Assembly: GCA_965153455.1 (NCBI GenBank)
Contig: OZ234498.1
Coordinates: forward strand, 19,530,001-19,594,000
Direction: 5' to 3'
DNA: 64,000 nt
From: Sphagnum compactum
Taxonomy: Eukaryota > Bryophyta > Sphagnopsida > Sphagnales
How positions within the stretch are numbered: the first letter of the stretch is position 1; each line of letters begins with the position of its first letter. The notes beneath the pieces are model-generated. The model searched no databases and was not told the DNA's origin. It saw only the letters and a list, made by a program, of their open reading frames with translations. The translations under genes were made by a program, and so were the position numbers. This document shows, piece after piece, positions 36,691 through 50,900 of the stretch.

Positions 36691-36765
36691 ACACACTTGG
36701 CCATATATCTAGCCAGCCAAAAAAAACAGGCTGGAAATGCGAGGTGCCCGGGATGCCCGGTGAGG

Positions 36766-36768
<3 letters not shown>

Positions 36769-36799
<31 letters not shown>
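36769..36799. repeat. GA microsatellite in the alpha-tubulin promoter/leader region
   Basis: About 15 GA units, 270 bases before the tubulin ATG and followed by pyrimidine-rich sequence. GA/CT runs near transcription starts are common in plant housekeeping genes; a regulatory role is inference only. Confidence 0.9.
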
Positions 36800-36803
<4 letters not shown>

Positions 36804-36968
36804 GCATAAAGAGACCAAAGGACCAGCCGCCATAGCCATTGCTCTTCCTTCCTTTCGTTCTTGCACTTCGCGGAGGCGTCTTTGCACACGCTTTCCTCGA
36901 AGATTTCCCCCTTTCATTCGCTCTTACCTTTTCCTGTGCAAGTTCTAGTCACGGATCTGTTTCTTTGA

Positions 36969-38964
<1,996 letters not shown>

Positions 38965-39141
38965 AGAGTGGATACTGAGAAGAGACTACTGCAGAAGATG
39001 GTGCAAGAGTATAATCATTATGTGCAATGCAAGTTAAATTGGGAGTCTGGATAGTTCTAAGGCATTGTTTGTTGTCTCCATTTGCAATGATAATACACTA
39101 CTCTGTTCTTAATATGATTTTGCTTTGTGGATATGTTTGGG

Positions 39142-39267
39142 TTTTGTAACACTTGCAGAATGTTGCTTGCAGTCAATGATCCCTTTTGTAATATTTGCTG
39201 AATGTTTCTTGCAGTCTATGATACCTTTTGTAACACTTGCTGAATGTTTCTTGCAGTCTGTGATCCT
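39142..39267. repeat. Three 42-bp tandem units just past the tubulin gene
   Basis: Units start at 39142, 39184 and 39226 and share TTTTGTAA-A-TTGC-GAATGT and TTGCAGTC-ATGAT. The array starts 178 bases after the tubulin stop, so it may fall in or next to the 3' untranslated region. As 42 is a multiple of three, both strands can stay open across it; not considered coding. Confidence 0.85.
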
Positions 39268-40320
39268 TGTGATAATGTTCAAGCATTGGTGTCCCAGTAA
39301 CTTCTTTGCTGAATATGTTGCAAAGACTGATGATGAGGTTTTTGTAATCATTCTTGTGCATTTAAAACCACCTAAACGTTTCCACATGAAGCAATGTACA
39401 AAAATGTAACATGAAATGCATTGTACAGTGAAATGCATTGTTCAGTATTCATCGACAAATTGTGAGAAGAACTGAAAATATTGCACTGAAAATTTGAAAA
39501 TAAATTCCATGATTGTAAGAAAGTAGCAAGTAGAGTTACCTACAACTATTTGTGACAATTCGTGGCACTTCACTACTTTTTCAAAAGAAAATCGACTATT
39601 GTGGAAGTACTTACAAAAGCATGACATGGAAAAAAAATAGGGTGGGGGCTTTTTAACATTCAATGTGCAACAAGAGTATAAAATCCTTTTGTTATGCATT
39701 TGAAGGTTTGACTAGGGTGTACACACCTATGGGTGAACACATGCCTATAGGTGAACATCCACTATGTTCAGAAAACAACCCATGAACAATGGAACTCTAA
39801 TCCTTTCAATGTTCAATTTCTTTTCGTATGATCGAATGTTTGTCCATAAATTTTGTGTTTGGACATTTACACCTTACACTCACAAAATGAACTTTTTTGT
39901 CCATATACTTATCTTTTGTGTTCGAAAGTTTTGTTGTGTTCGGATATGTGTGTTATTTGTGCCCAATTTATTTTTTAAGTGTTGACTCTTGGGAAAGGGT
40001 GGGGTTTTTGGGGTTTCAACAATGAACCATCACAAGGAATGTTGTGTTTGGTTATAGGGTTACTTAGGGTTCATAGTAAGAAAATAATGGAAGGAACCAA
40101 TAGTTGTTAGATTAGGGTTTAGTGTTCCAATGCACATGTTCCCAAAACAATTAAATTTTGTTAGAGCAGCCCTAGCACATTATGGTGATTTACACCCATC
40201 AATGGGTGCACTTTGGCACCCCATACATACTTGGCGCCAAAACACAAAAAAAACATTCAGAGCAAGGTTTAAGGTTGGGAGTTTCACTTTCATTCTCACC
40301 AAACTCATTATAAGCTAAGA
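39268..40320. other. Intergenic, no gene seen
   Basis: AT-rich with no recognisable coding sequence. A small ACACCTATGGGTGAACAC / GCCTATAGGTGAACATCC near-duplicate is at about 39720-39760. Confidence 0.5.
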
Positions 40321-40933
40321 ATGTCAAAGCTACCAAGCAATTTGGATGAAGAGTTGCAACATTTCTTAGAGCTCCTTTGTCCTAATGCAATATCTTTGAG
40401 ACAAGGATCAAAGGGTCTGTGTTCAAGTTATGGGATCACATTAGGTCAAGGAGAGGATAAGATGAAAGTCGAAAAGGATAGTCAAGAATTACCATCTAAA
40501 ATTCAATTTTCATCAATCAAGGTAGAGCAACATGCATCTCAAGTAAATTTAAAGGGGAAAAGGAAATGTAGACTAGCTAGCAGCTTTCAATGTTTAACTA
40601 TTTTTTAAAAATTTACCAACAATCAAGGTAGAGAAAGATGAAGGGAAGCTTGCGACAAAGGAGGAAGTAGAAAAGCACTTGCACATTTCAATTCTAAATC
40701 CACTAAAAACAGATTTTCACACCCTTGATAGACTTTACAAAAAAAAAATTTATAAATACTTGTATTTTCAATGGATACAAAAGTCCATTAAGTCTGATGT
40801 TAGAGATCCAAGGCCTAAAAAGGCAAGATACCAAATTGCATGGGTGAATTGCACATATAAATTTATCTCAATAGTCTACATAAAGATCGAAGACAAGGAT
40901 TTAGTGTGGGAAGATTTTTTTAGGGTTCTATAA
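40321..40933 (+). other. Two unrecognised open stretches, possibly one broken mobile-element gene
   Basis: From the ATG at 40321 a 95-codon frame (MSKLPSNLDEELQHFLELL) runs to 40608. After a stop and a frame change, a second open stretch at about 40630-40933 reads KVEKDEGKLATKEEVEKHLH and RLYKKKIYKYLYFQWIQKS. Both are Lys/Glu-rich and intron-less and lie next to the pogo-like element. I recognise no family. They could be accessory or captured sequence of that element, an unrelated dead gene, or chance frames. Confidence 0.25.
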
Positions 40934-41229
40934 ACTCATGATCTCAAGGGGTGAACTTGAAGCATATGTTTTTGAGACCTACCATAATTTAGCAAACTTT
41001 TTGTGGTCTTGGGATGATTACAAAAAAATAGGGGCATACCTTTAGTGGGAAAGGACTACATAGGCTCTTCTAGTTGGAAGCTTGGTCTAGGAGGGACTAG
41101 CTCAAAATGATGTTCGTTGTCCCTTGGAAGCGTTCATCCACTTTCTTGGACCAACCAATGGATAAAGAAAACCAACCACCAAAAAATTGTACCTACTACA
41201 CCTATTACACCTACTACATAGATATGACA

Positions 41230-42760
41230 AATAACACTTACATCAAACACACCACACACATAATGCCAAGTCAAGAGAAAGCACCCACCAGAACAAAGAA
41301 ATCAACATGGATTCATCAAGCTCTTGAAGAAGTAATGGAGGCTATTGAAGCAAGGGCCCATTCCCAACGAAAAGCAAGCAAGTCATGAAGGATACCACTT
41401 ACTTCCCTATCTGATCATTTGAATGATAAAACAAGGAGTCAAAAATGGGACCAACAAGTGTCTTAACAGAAAAAGAAGACAAAGCCATGTTGAATGAACA
41501 TTAGCTATGCAGGAATGCGGGTTGTCCATCACCATAAAACAACTAAAGTTGAAGGTTGCAAAAATCACACGAATAAAACCAACACCATTCAGGGATGGTG
41601 TTCCAAGAAATTATTGGTGGACATGCTTCCAAAAAAGGCATCCTAACATAAGCATTAAACAAGTAGAAGGATTAGAAATTTCAAAAGCACAAGGATTCAC
41701 TTCTAATTCCTATAAATCTTTATATTCCAACTTGGCAACCCTTTACCAATAACACAAGTATAAACCGGACCACATTTGGAACTTAGACAAAATAGGGATT
41801 CAGGTAGGTAGGCAAGCGAAAGCTAGGGTTTTGGCCAAAAGGGGTTCATGAATAGTTTATAACACCATACCCAAGTTTTGAAAACAGTTAATGGTAAATT
41901 GTGTTGTCAATGTTGTTGGGTCAATTCTATCGAAATTTTACATATTCAAAGGAGAAAAATTACACGACAATTACATTAAACAATGCAAACTAAGAAAACA
42001 TGTATGGCAATGCAAACAAGGCGTGGATGACAAGTTTTCTCTTCAAAGAATTCCTCTCATTTTTCAAAGATTATGTTCTAGGTGGGATCTCCCAAACCAA
42101 TCATCATTTATTAATTCTAGATGGTCACAAATCACATGTTACATTGAAAGTTCTAGAACAAGCAATGGCTTTTGGTTTAGACATGATAACCCTACCCTCG
42201 CACACCTCATATGCACTCTAGCCCCTTGATGTTTCATGTTTTAAACCATTCAAAATTGCATTTAAGAAAGAAAGGGATGTAACTATGGCTAAAAACAAAT
42301 ACCAAGAACCAGATAAAATTACACTTGTTGGCTAGGTGGATAAAGCTTAGGACCAATCCTTGACACTGTAAAACATTAGGTCTGGTTTTAGGGTTAGTAG
42401 AATATGGCCATTTAACCCTAGAACAATGGACAATTGAATAACACCTTTAACCATTTACACAACAACATGAGTAACAACATTAGAAAATGAAGAGGGTGAA
42501 GGTGAAGAGGTTTACATATCAAGTGACCAAGTTGGTCAAGATGAACAAGAATAGAGAATAACTGTAGAACTGCTTAACATAACAAATCTAGGCTTTGCAA
42601 CAAAGGGCTCAAATGATCCTATAACTACACAACAAGGGGAGCATAGATACTACATGCAAAGGCCTTGAAGTCCAGTTGAAGTAGTTGAAGAAGCAATCAA
42701 CATAGTTGAAGTAACTCAATAGGAAGATGTTCCCACCTTGGCAAACTTCACTCAAGAGGC
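41230..42760 (+). mobile_element. Degenerate pogo-like (Tc1/mariner superfamily) DNA transposon with DDE transposase
   Basis: Plus-strand fragments in different frames follow the pogo/Tigger order. First is a helix-turn-helix region at about 41300-41440 (WIHQALEEVMEAIEARAHS, RKASKS). Next is a CENP-B-like second HTH region at about 41505-41750 (QECGLSITIKQLKLKVAKI, ISIKQVEGLEISKAQGFTS). The first catalytic Asp follows in HIWNLDKIG (about 41770). Then come a degenerate middle, the second catalytic Asp in HLLILDGHKSH (about 42110) and the third in SYALQPLDVSCFKPFK (about 42210-42260). All three acidic positions survive, but stops (for example after KASKS and at 41750) and frameshifts kill it. 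Downstream acidic text to about 42760 resembles the transposase C-terminus. Terminal inverted repeats and TA target duplications were not located. Confidence 0.85.
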
Positions 42761-43289
42761 AATGCAATTGCATAACCTGCTAGCCCTACCTCATCTACCT
42801 GCAAAACCTACACAAGGTAGAGAAACATTAGTGGATTACTTGAGATCACATGTAGTGACCTCTATTGAATATTTAGGAATCTTGCCAAAAAAAACAATTG
42901 ACAAAATAACAACAAAAAAGCACAATAAAACAAAACGAAGGGAAAGGTAGGAAAATAAAGCCAAAAAAGCAACAAAGGCAGTGGTTGCAACACAACGAGC
43001 AGAAGAGTGAGTATAGCCAATCATTGTGCAAAGGCCCAATTTGATACAACTTGGATTATAGTAACAATAAAAAATGTAAGAAAAACCCTCCACTTAAAAT
43101 TCCAAATGGGCTAGCCTGCACACCCATTGGGATATTGGGGTGTGAACCTTGGATTCATGACAAAGGTGCAATGGGGTGCTGGACATGTAGCAATGGCAAG
43201 GCAACGAGCAAATGGGCATGTTTTAGCACATTTACACCCATTAAGTTCATAATTGAATGAACATGAAGTGGGGGGAAGCGGGAGATGAT
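42761..43289. other. AT-rich tail of the transposon region, no gene seen
   Basis: A frame at about 42738-42950 is Lys/Thr-rich and may be the last eroded part of the transposase. Nothing else is recognisable. Confidence 0.35.
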
Positions 43290-44230
43290 CATAATTGCTA
43301 TGACTTTGATAGGCAAGAAAACATTAATTCAAAAGCATCGCAAAAAAAACATGAGAAAGAAAACATCATGGAAAAAAAAACAATCTAGTATCACGGGCTT
43401 ATAAAAACTAGATTGCTATGAAATAGTAGCAAAAGGAACATCATGGCTTGGAGCAATTGGACCACTAGGAAACATGAGCAAGAAGAGCATCACATCTTGG
43501 AACAACTAGACCACTAGGAAGCATGGGCAAGAGGAGCATCATGGCTTGGAGCCATTGGAATATTAAAAATAGAAGCATGACAAAAATCACAAGGAAGAGG
43601 ATCATCACAACTTAAAGCAATTAGGTTGTTAAGAAACATAAATAAGAAGAACATCATGGCTTGGAGCCATTGGATTGCCAATAAGAGGAATAGGAGCATC
43701 ACGTAAAAACAAAAACAAGAGGAACATCACAATTTAGAGGAACTAGGCTGCTCAGAACCATAAGCAAGAAGAGCATCATGGCTTGGAACCATTAGACTAC
43801 CACTAAAAGGAATAGGAACATCACATAAAAGTAAAAGCAAAAGGAATGTGACAAAAATCACAAGCAAGAGGAACATCACAACTTATAGCAATTAGGCTGA
43901 CAAAAAGCACAAGCAAGAAAAACATCACAACTTAGACCAACTGGGTTGCCAAGAAGCACAAGCAAAAGGAACATCATGGTTTGGAGCCACTGAACTGTCA
44001 GTAAAAGGAACAAGAGCATCACATAAAAACAAAAAAAAGAAGGGGCATGATGAAACTCACAAGCAATATGAGCATCAAAGAAAACACAAACAAGAGGAAC
44101 ATCTTGAAAAGCTTGAAAAATATGAGCATCATGGCTCTAAAGCAACTAGGCTACCCAAAAAAAGGAGTAAGAGGATTTGGAGTAATTGGATTGCTGAGTA
44201 GCATTAGTAAAAGAAGCATAAGGGTGAAAG
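43290..44230. repeat. Degenerate ~60-75 bp satellite-like array
   Basis: About a dozen diverged units carry the shared core GAGCATCATGGCTTGGAGC / AACATCACAACTTAGAGCAA, then TT(A/G)G-CT(G/A)CCAA-AAGCA and AAGCAAGAGGAACATCA. An isolated matching unit with CACAACTTGAAGCAATTGCA occurs 1.5 kb away at about 45750-45880, suggesting a once longer array. Spacing is irregular, and no unit is exactly conserved. Confidence 0.75.
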
Positions 44231-47200
44231 CACATTACAAGGTGAATGCACGGTACAATGGCTCAAAAACAGCAAAAAAGACACTCCTTATAAATCCATA
44301 CAATATTCTTTAAAATGATTCAAATGGACATGGTTTTTATATATATATATTATTATTTAAATTTACGAATAATACATGTTCAATCACCTATAAACCTTCC
44401 CAAATCTATGTGAAAATTGGTATTTAATGTAGTTGATGTCATTTTTTGGTTTGGAAGTCCTAAAAGAAAAACCCATAAAGTCCAAAGGAATATTGCCCCA
44501 TCTAAAACTTTCAAAAACATATGTTTTTGGGACAAAAAAATTTGAAAAAAAAACAAAAATTGCAACTCATATGGACTTATGAAAATATGGTCAAATTTTA
44601 ACCATTCAAAAGTCCCTAACTAATAAATGGTTAAGGTCTTCAAGAAAAAAAATTTCATATGAGTTTATCATCTTGTATTACATTATATATTGAGTCTCAA
44701 TAACAAATTTGGAATGTGAATCAATATAATTTTTTTCCATTTTGTGATGTTCTAATCAAACAACCAATCCATATTTTTTTGATTTCAAAAGTCCATTACT
44801 ACTAACAAATGAATATTTTATCAATAAATAAGCACATAGTTCTTTTCATAATGAAGTTGTTAATTTAGATCCAAATCCCAATTATTAAATCTAAGGTTAT
44901 AGTAATCATCACAAGCATTTGAATAAAGGCTACCCAGGGAAAAAACATTGTTTCATCACAAAAGTGAATCACTATATCTTGCATCTACCTTATGAAGGGG
45001 CCATTTTAGGCACTTTCACGACATGTATGTGTATATTTTTACAAAACGTGTTGCATTTAATTTAGGGTTTCATTTTTGGTGTTTGGGCTTGATATTTTGA
45101 TTTTCACAAAGTTAATGATATTTAATACTATTTGAAAAAAGAAATAAATTTTAAAATACTAAATTCAATTAATAACAAGTATATTTATGATATATATATA
45201 ATATAATACTGCACTAGGTTTGGGTTTGAATTAGTTAGTCAAAAAATGTTTGAAATAAAATTTTAAAAAATGACCCACCTCACATATCTTGTCATCTTCC
45301 ATTTGAAAATGATAGTTTGTCAAAATGTTAATTTATCACATACTTATGGTCATTGCCCCCAAAAACGTTCATTTGTGATATGATAATTATCAAACTCTTC
45401 ACATGATTCACAAACTTATTCCAATCATATGGAATCACAACGTTTAATAGATACTACAAATTTCATAAAGATTATGAATCATTTCAATTTTTTTTGAATA
45501 TATTTGCAATTTTTAATACATAATGACGTACATTTTTTTTCTCAAATATATTTTGGAATCACACAATATAAATTGGGGAAAAAAATTTCCTTTCAATCGA
45601 ATTCTTTATGTTATGGTCTACCCTATTATGCAAAAAGTATGAAAAAGTATGCCCCAAAATTACCACGGTTCAAGTTCGAACATGGACACCCATGGAAAAC
45701 AACACAATGTGAGAACATTTTTGACCATCCCATAGTGTGTTTTCACCTATCACAACTTGAAGCAATTGCATTGCCAAGAAGCACAAGCAAGAGATCTATC
45801 ACAACTTTGATTATTTCTTTAAAAAAACATGAACAAGAAGAACAAGAGCATCACTAACTTGGAGCAAGAGGAGCACATGGCTTTGCTGGAGGAGATCATT
45901 ATAGAGACTAGAAAGGAGGTTGTGGGTAGAATTTTGTTTCAAAAGTAAATCACATCATAAAGACTGGAGAGGTTATGGGGATAATTTTTCGTTCCAAAAG
46001 TAGCCTAGATCACAAAGACCGGAAAGGAGGTTGTGGGGAGAATTCTTTTCCCAAAAGTAGGCTAGAAGCATCAAGCTTCATGAGGATTGTCCACCAATCA
46101 CTTTTTTTCTTTTTTTTCAAAAATTTGCCAAGTGTCAAATTTTAATTTCAAAATGGCAAAATTTGAGTGTTTAAGTAACCAAATGTCGGAAAAATCAAAT
46201 TTAAAAGTTAAATGTCACAAATTGCTACATTAGTGCCTAATAAGGTGCGAAAAGTATAGAAGAAGGTGCTATAATTATTACTTTGCCAAAATTTTCAGAA
46301 TTAAAAAACCAAGTGTTGCAGTTTAAGATTTAAAATTTAATTAATTATTCAGCAATTTGTTGCCAAATCTGATCGAGTACAATATTTAGAGAACGATTTT
46401 CTATTCGGAGAACATATTTTAATTCTTTTGATTTTGTCACATTTTTTTTCAAATTCAAGAATCTCAAAGCATATGACAAGATCTAACATTTTGATTTTGG
46501 ATTCATGTCATTATCAAACATTTCAACATTGATTTCAAAGTGAGGTAAGAACTTGAATTGTTCAAGTGAGGTAAGAACGGGTAAAGCTAAGCAATTCTGA
46601 CTACAGAACCCCACCACAATGGCTGGCTACTGTCCACCTTGAATGTGTGTCAGAACTTAAGCTCAGGGATAATAATAATGATAAGGCTTTGAAAGTCCAT
46701 ATCACTGCCTTGGAATGCAGAGCCATCATCAAAGTATCAGAATTAGAGGATAAACGAGAGGAGACAATGAGAATAAATTTCTCACCAGATGTGAAGACCT
46801 CATGGCTTGCTTATTTTGTTGACTAAATGTCCTTGGGTTAGGTGATAGCAACTTGTCTCTCCATGTTTCCCGGCACCTCTTGCTCCTCCTATGTATTGCC
46901 GCCCTTACTGAAGTTTTTGTCTCTTTTAGACAATCTTCTAGTACAGTGATCCTGTCTTGCACACAACACCTTCACAGGAATTTGGAAAAGTTGACCTGGT
47001 CACCATCCTTTAATTTTGAATAAGCTGCCAATAATTAACTACAGGAAAAGGGGGAATGTGGTGACATAATAATATTTACAAGATAATAAGTTGAGATGAA
47101 CAGTTTTTCCCCACCCACCCCAAAAAGAAACCCCGAAAAACAAAGAAACAAAGGTCAGGAAAAAAAGGCTCCACAGAGTTTAATGATGTGAATGGACTTA

Positions 47201-47490
47201 GCTATGAGATTGCAGAGAAAACAAATGCAGAGAATATATCTTCATATGTACTGAGAATCAGTCAAACTGAATTGAGAGATGACCTAATAATACAGTTCCA
47301 GAGATTTCAGATCTACGCACAGCATATTAGCACCCAGGAAGGAAGAAGACAGGCAAAAAACAAAACTGAGCAGAGATTGAAGAGCAACAGTCACATGCAT
47401 GTTCAGACACCTTCAACAGCATTGTGTATGGTAGTGACCAGCTCATTACATCCCTACTGACTTCATCAGTTGGCACGGAATGGAGGTTAA
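44231..47490. other. AT-rich intergenic region, no gene seen
   Basis: Mostly homopolymer-rich. Three near-identical phrases, ATCACA(A)AGAC-GGA-AGG(A)GGTTGTGGG, lie at about 45890-46060. A TTTAATTAATTATT segment shared with 35.6 kb is at about 46325-46372. Short open stretches near 46640-46830 (+) and 46729-46962 (-, KETKTSVRAAIHRRSKR) look helical, but no exon structure or family could be supported. Confidence 0.45.
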
Positions 47491-47492
47491 TA

Positions 47493-47600
47493 TGACACAT
47501 TAACCAATGTACTGAGTTCTGTCACAAGACTGGCATTGACCAGGTAAACATTATACATTAACTAATGTACTGAGTTCCGTCACAAGACTGGCATTCACCA
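47493..47600. repeat. Tandem duplication of ~55 bp
   Basis: ATTAACYAATGTACTGAGTT and CACAAGACTGGCATT-ACCAG occur twice in succession, with a few substitutions. Confidence 0.85.
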
Positions 47601-47770
47601 GAAGATTCAGTCATGATGCTGATAGCTCAACAAAAAGAACACAGTACAGTTACATACACCAATTTTCTCAGAGGAGTGATCTTGCAAAGTACTGAATGAA
47701 GAAACTGATACTAAGGAGGTGTGCAACTTCAATATTGATGCAAGGTTTTCTAACCTAGTTCATAACCTTT

Positions 47771-47984
47771 GTGGCTTTCACAGAGGACTTTATGAATATG
47801 ATTCTACCCAAAGCTAAACCAAATCCTCCATGGGTACTGCACCCTTTTGGAAACAAATCTTCAAATCCTTCCACTTTGTGGCTTTCACAGAGGACTTTAT
47901 GAATATGATTCTACCCAAAGCTAAACCAAATCCTCCATGGGTACTGCACCCTTTTGGAAACAAGTCTTCAAATCCTTCCACTAG
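47771..47984. repeat. 107-bp tandem duplication spanning the end of the kinase coding sequence
   Basis: The unit GTGGCTTTCACAGAGGACTT ... AAATCCTTCCACT at 47771-47877 is repeated at 47878-47984 with one clear difference (AAACAAATCTT against AAACAAGTCTT). The right copy contains the stop codon (47968-47970) and last few codons of the minus-strand kinase gene. The left copy therefore places a second near-identical coding tail and stop in the 3' untranslated region. Confidence 0.93.
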
Positions 47985-50900
47985 CTAGATAATTGTGAGT
48001 CAGAGAGAGCACCTCTTCCTTGCACTTTTTGTATTCATCAAATCGCAGATAGAAATACGCCAGGTAATCAAAGTCAATGGTAGAAAATCTTGCCTGTAAC
48101 CACATGGAACAGTTCTTAGACCACCATCCCAAAGAAAACTTATTGGCTTGTAATTTCACAATGCCAGAATTTTCTCCTCTGTCCAAAGCAAAGAATGTCC
48201 TTATGCAGAGATGACTGACCCAAAAGGAGAAACAAGGCACTACTACATATCTATGACATTAGCCATCCATGATGCATTCAACAGGGGGTATAAAAGGGTG
48301 TGTTAAGTAAAAGCACCTGAACAATAGCCCAGATAGCCCAATACATGTGAGATACAAGTGAGAAGAAGTTGCATTCAGCATATAAGTCCTCCAACTCTCT
48401 TTCAGTTGCCTGGCACAATCCAAAAACACAAGCTTCAACAAAAAAAAATTTCAAAGCTTACAAAGGCACAAGCTCCACTGCAGTGAATTGTGTTGCCTCC
48501 TATTCTCATATCATATAGGAAAAGTCTCCAACTGATAACTTGTTTCTAAAGGGAAAGCAAAGCTGCTGCACCCAAAAATTGAAGTGCACTAATGAATCCT
48601 TAGGTGTTCAGCCTTGCCATGAGGAAGTTGGGCTTTCCAAATGCATCCCAAGATCGCAATATATTTCTCACCTTCTCCGGATTACCCGGGCTTAGGTAGT
48701 GTCTAAAGAAATGGAATTGTTTGTCCTTGCTTGGGTACCTGGCACAAATTGTAACATTTATGTGACAATGTCAGTCTCTGCGGAAACCATACAAGACATC
48801 AGTTCTGCCTGCCCCAAGTGCAGGAAGATACAATACAAGAACAGGTACAGCAAATAACATTGAACTGACAAGCCAGAAGGTGAATGCAAAATGAAATCCA
48901 ATTGTACACATATGCATAAGAAAAATAGGCAGAGAAGAACAAACATACAAGCTGTAGTCACACTCAAACCCTGCATGCTCATTGAAGTGATTGGCTATGT
49001 CATAACCTCGGTAGCTGTAAGATCCATACTCATAGTCAATTATGTAGATTTTCCCTGCATGCATAAACAAACACTCAGTTTCTACATCACACAGACTAAG
49101 TGACACATCCATGTGAGGCAGTCCACCTTAACACATGGATATGACAGACATTAAAGCTAGAGAAGCTTGGCTGACACAAACACAAATGGAAAGCTACCTA
49201 ATCAAAATAAGAACAGGTAGGCCAAGTAAAAGCTAGTAGACAGAATGTCCACGTAGAAGAAAACCTCATAGAGCTCAAAATGACAGGCTTGCCTGACCAA
49301 GCATTTTACATAGTAAGTGCAAAGACAGAGTATTTTCCATCTAACTTCCAGCCAAATCGAGGGCCAACCTTCTTCTTTGTTGAACATCAGGTTTCCAGAA
49401 AGAAGATCATTATGTGCAAATACAACAGGTGCACCAATGGCGTCACTAATCTCCTGTAGAAAATAACATGACAGCAGAATGTGTGAGACAACAGATAGCT
49501 TGCAATAATAATTATATGGGTGGAATTATAGTTTAACTGGTACTGTGTCAGAACAATGCACTTCTCTGCTCTGTTTTGTTAGCAAAAAACCATTGAAAGT
49601 CCAGAAAAGTCAAAATGACAACCTTGAAAGAGAAGGAGAAAAGCATTCACAAGCAGTATCAACATGTCACCAAATCACAAAGTACAAACAAAGAAGACAC
49701 ACCCAGTTGTTGTTAGGAACTAAACCTTAATCTCTTCAACTTCAGACCGTATGCTACTAAATGATATGGTCTCATATTGCTTCTGTTTCTTGCTGTCATC
49801 AAATGTCAATCCTGATGCTGCACACATGAGATCCACCATTCAAGACAATTCCATGTAAGAACAAACCAATGGTGGAATGCCAGCACCTTTGCAGGTTTCC
49901 ATGCAAGGAAATGACAGGTCAGAACACACTATACAATAAATCAAAACATGCTGGAGCAAAACTTTACACCCACTTATACTGATCAAATCTCAAAAGTTCA
50001 CTCAAAATGATACAGGCAGACCTGCAACCAAACATCTAATTTCTAGATTGATTACAACATTTTCTAGTCCACCATAGTTAACAGGTATCCATAAAGTAGG
50101 TGTGCATGTCTCAAACACCCTTCAAAATGATGAGATAGCAGTAGGCCTAACCTCTATCAATAAACTTGTAGATGTCATGCCAAAGTTGTGGTTGTTTGGA
50201 TCCTGGTATATCCAATTCATGAAGCCTTCGAACTTCAGCAGCTATGAGTGGCACCAGTTCTGTTTCTGGCATATCTATTGACCATCACACACAAACTTAC
50301 ACTCAGGCACCACAAAAAAGATGTATGCCCATGAATTGTCTACTCACACCATGATGCAAATGAAAGATATCTTCATAAGTATCAAAATTTCTCCATACTT
50401 AAGTCAACCTGGACAGCATTGAGAGATGACCCAATAATAATGTATTATTGTTATAGATAATAAAGATCTGACAGCATACCAGTGGAAAGGAGAAAGAGGA
50501 GAGCCAACACCTAAAAGCAAAGAAAGAAGTGTGTGAAAGAATGCAGACACAGAACATGGAATTTTTCATCTTTCACTGGATGCTGCAACAGATTGTCAGG
50601 CAAACGCAAAGGACTATCCTGCCATCCTTCTTATCATGATGAACAATTACCATGGGATGCTGAAAAGGAAAGTGATAAACCAACACCTATAAACATGAAA
50701 ACAATACAGACCCTTCAAAAAACTGACAAGCACCATTGACACATTAGAATTGACTAGAAATCAAAACAGTAGCCTGAATTCAGGAAAATACCTCTGGGTT
50801 CAAGTGTAACTCCAAAAATGAAGGATTGAACCATGCCATTTGCAAATACACCAAGCAATTTGGCTCCAAACCCAGCTTGGGATAAGTAGTTTATTGCCTG

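Noticed and set aside
43290-44230. Possible CRISPR-like or functional tandem array
   Set aside because: Units diverge throughout with no constant repeat and unique spacers; this is plant nuclear satellite-type DNA.
46600-47460. Helical-looking open stretches on both strands (for example KETKTSVRAAIHRRSKR)
   Set aside because: Short, without a consistent exon chain or known family. May be eroded exons, but not demonstrable.
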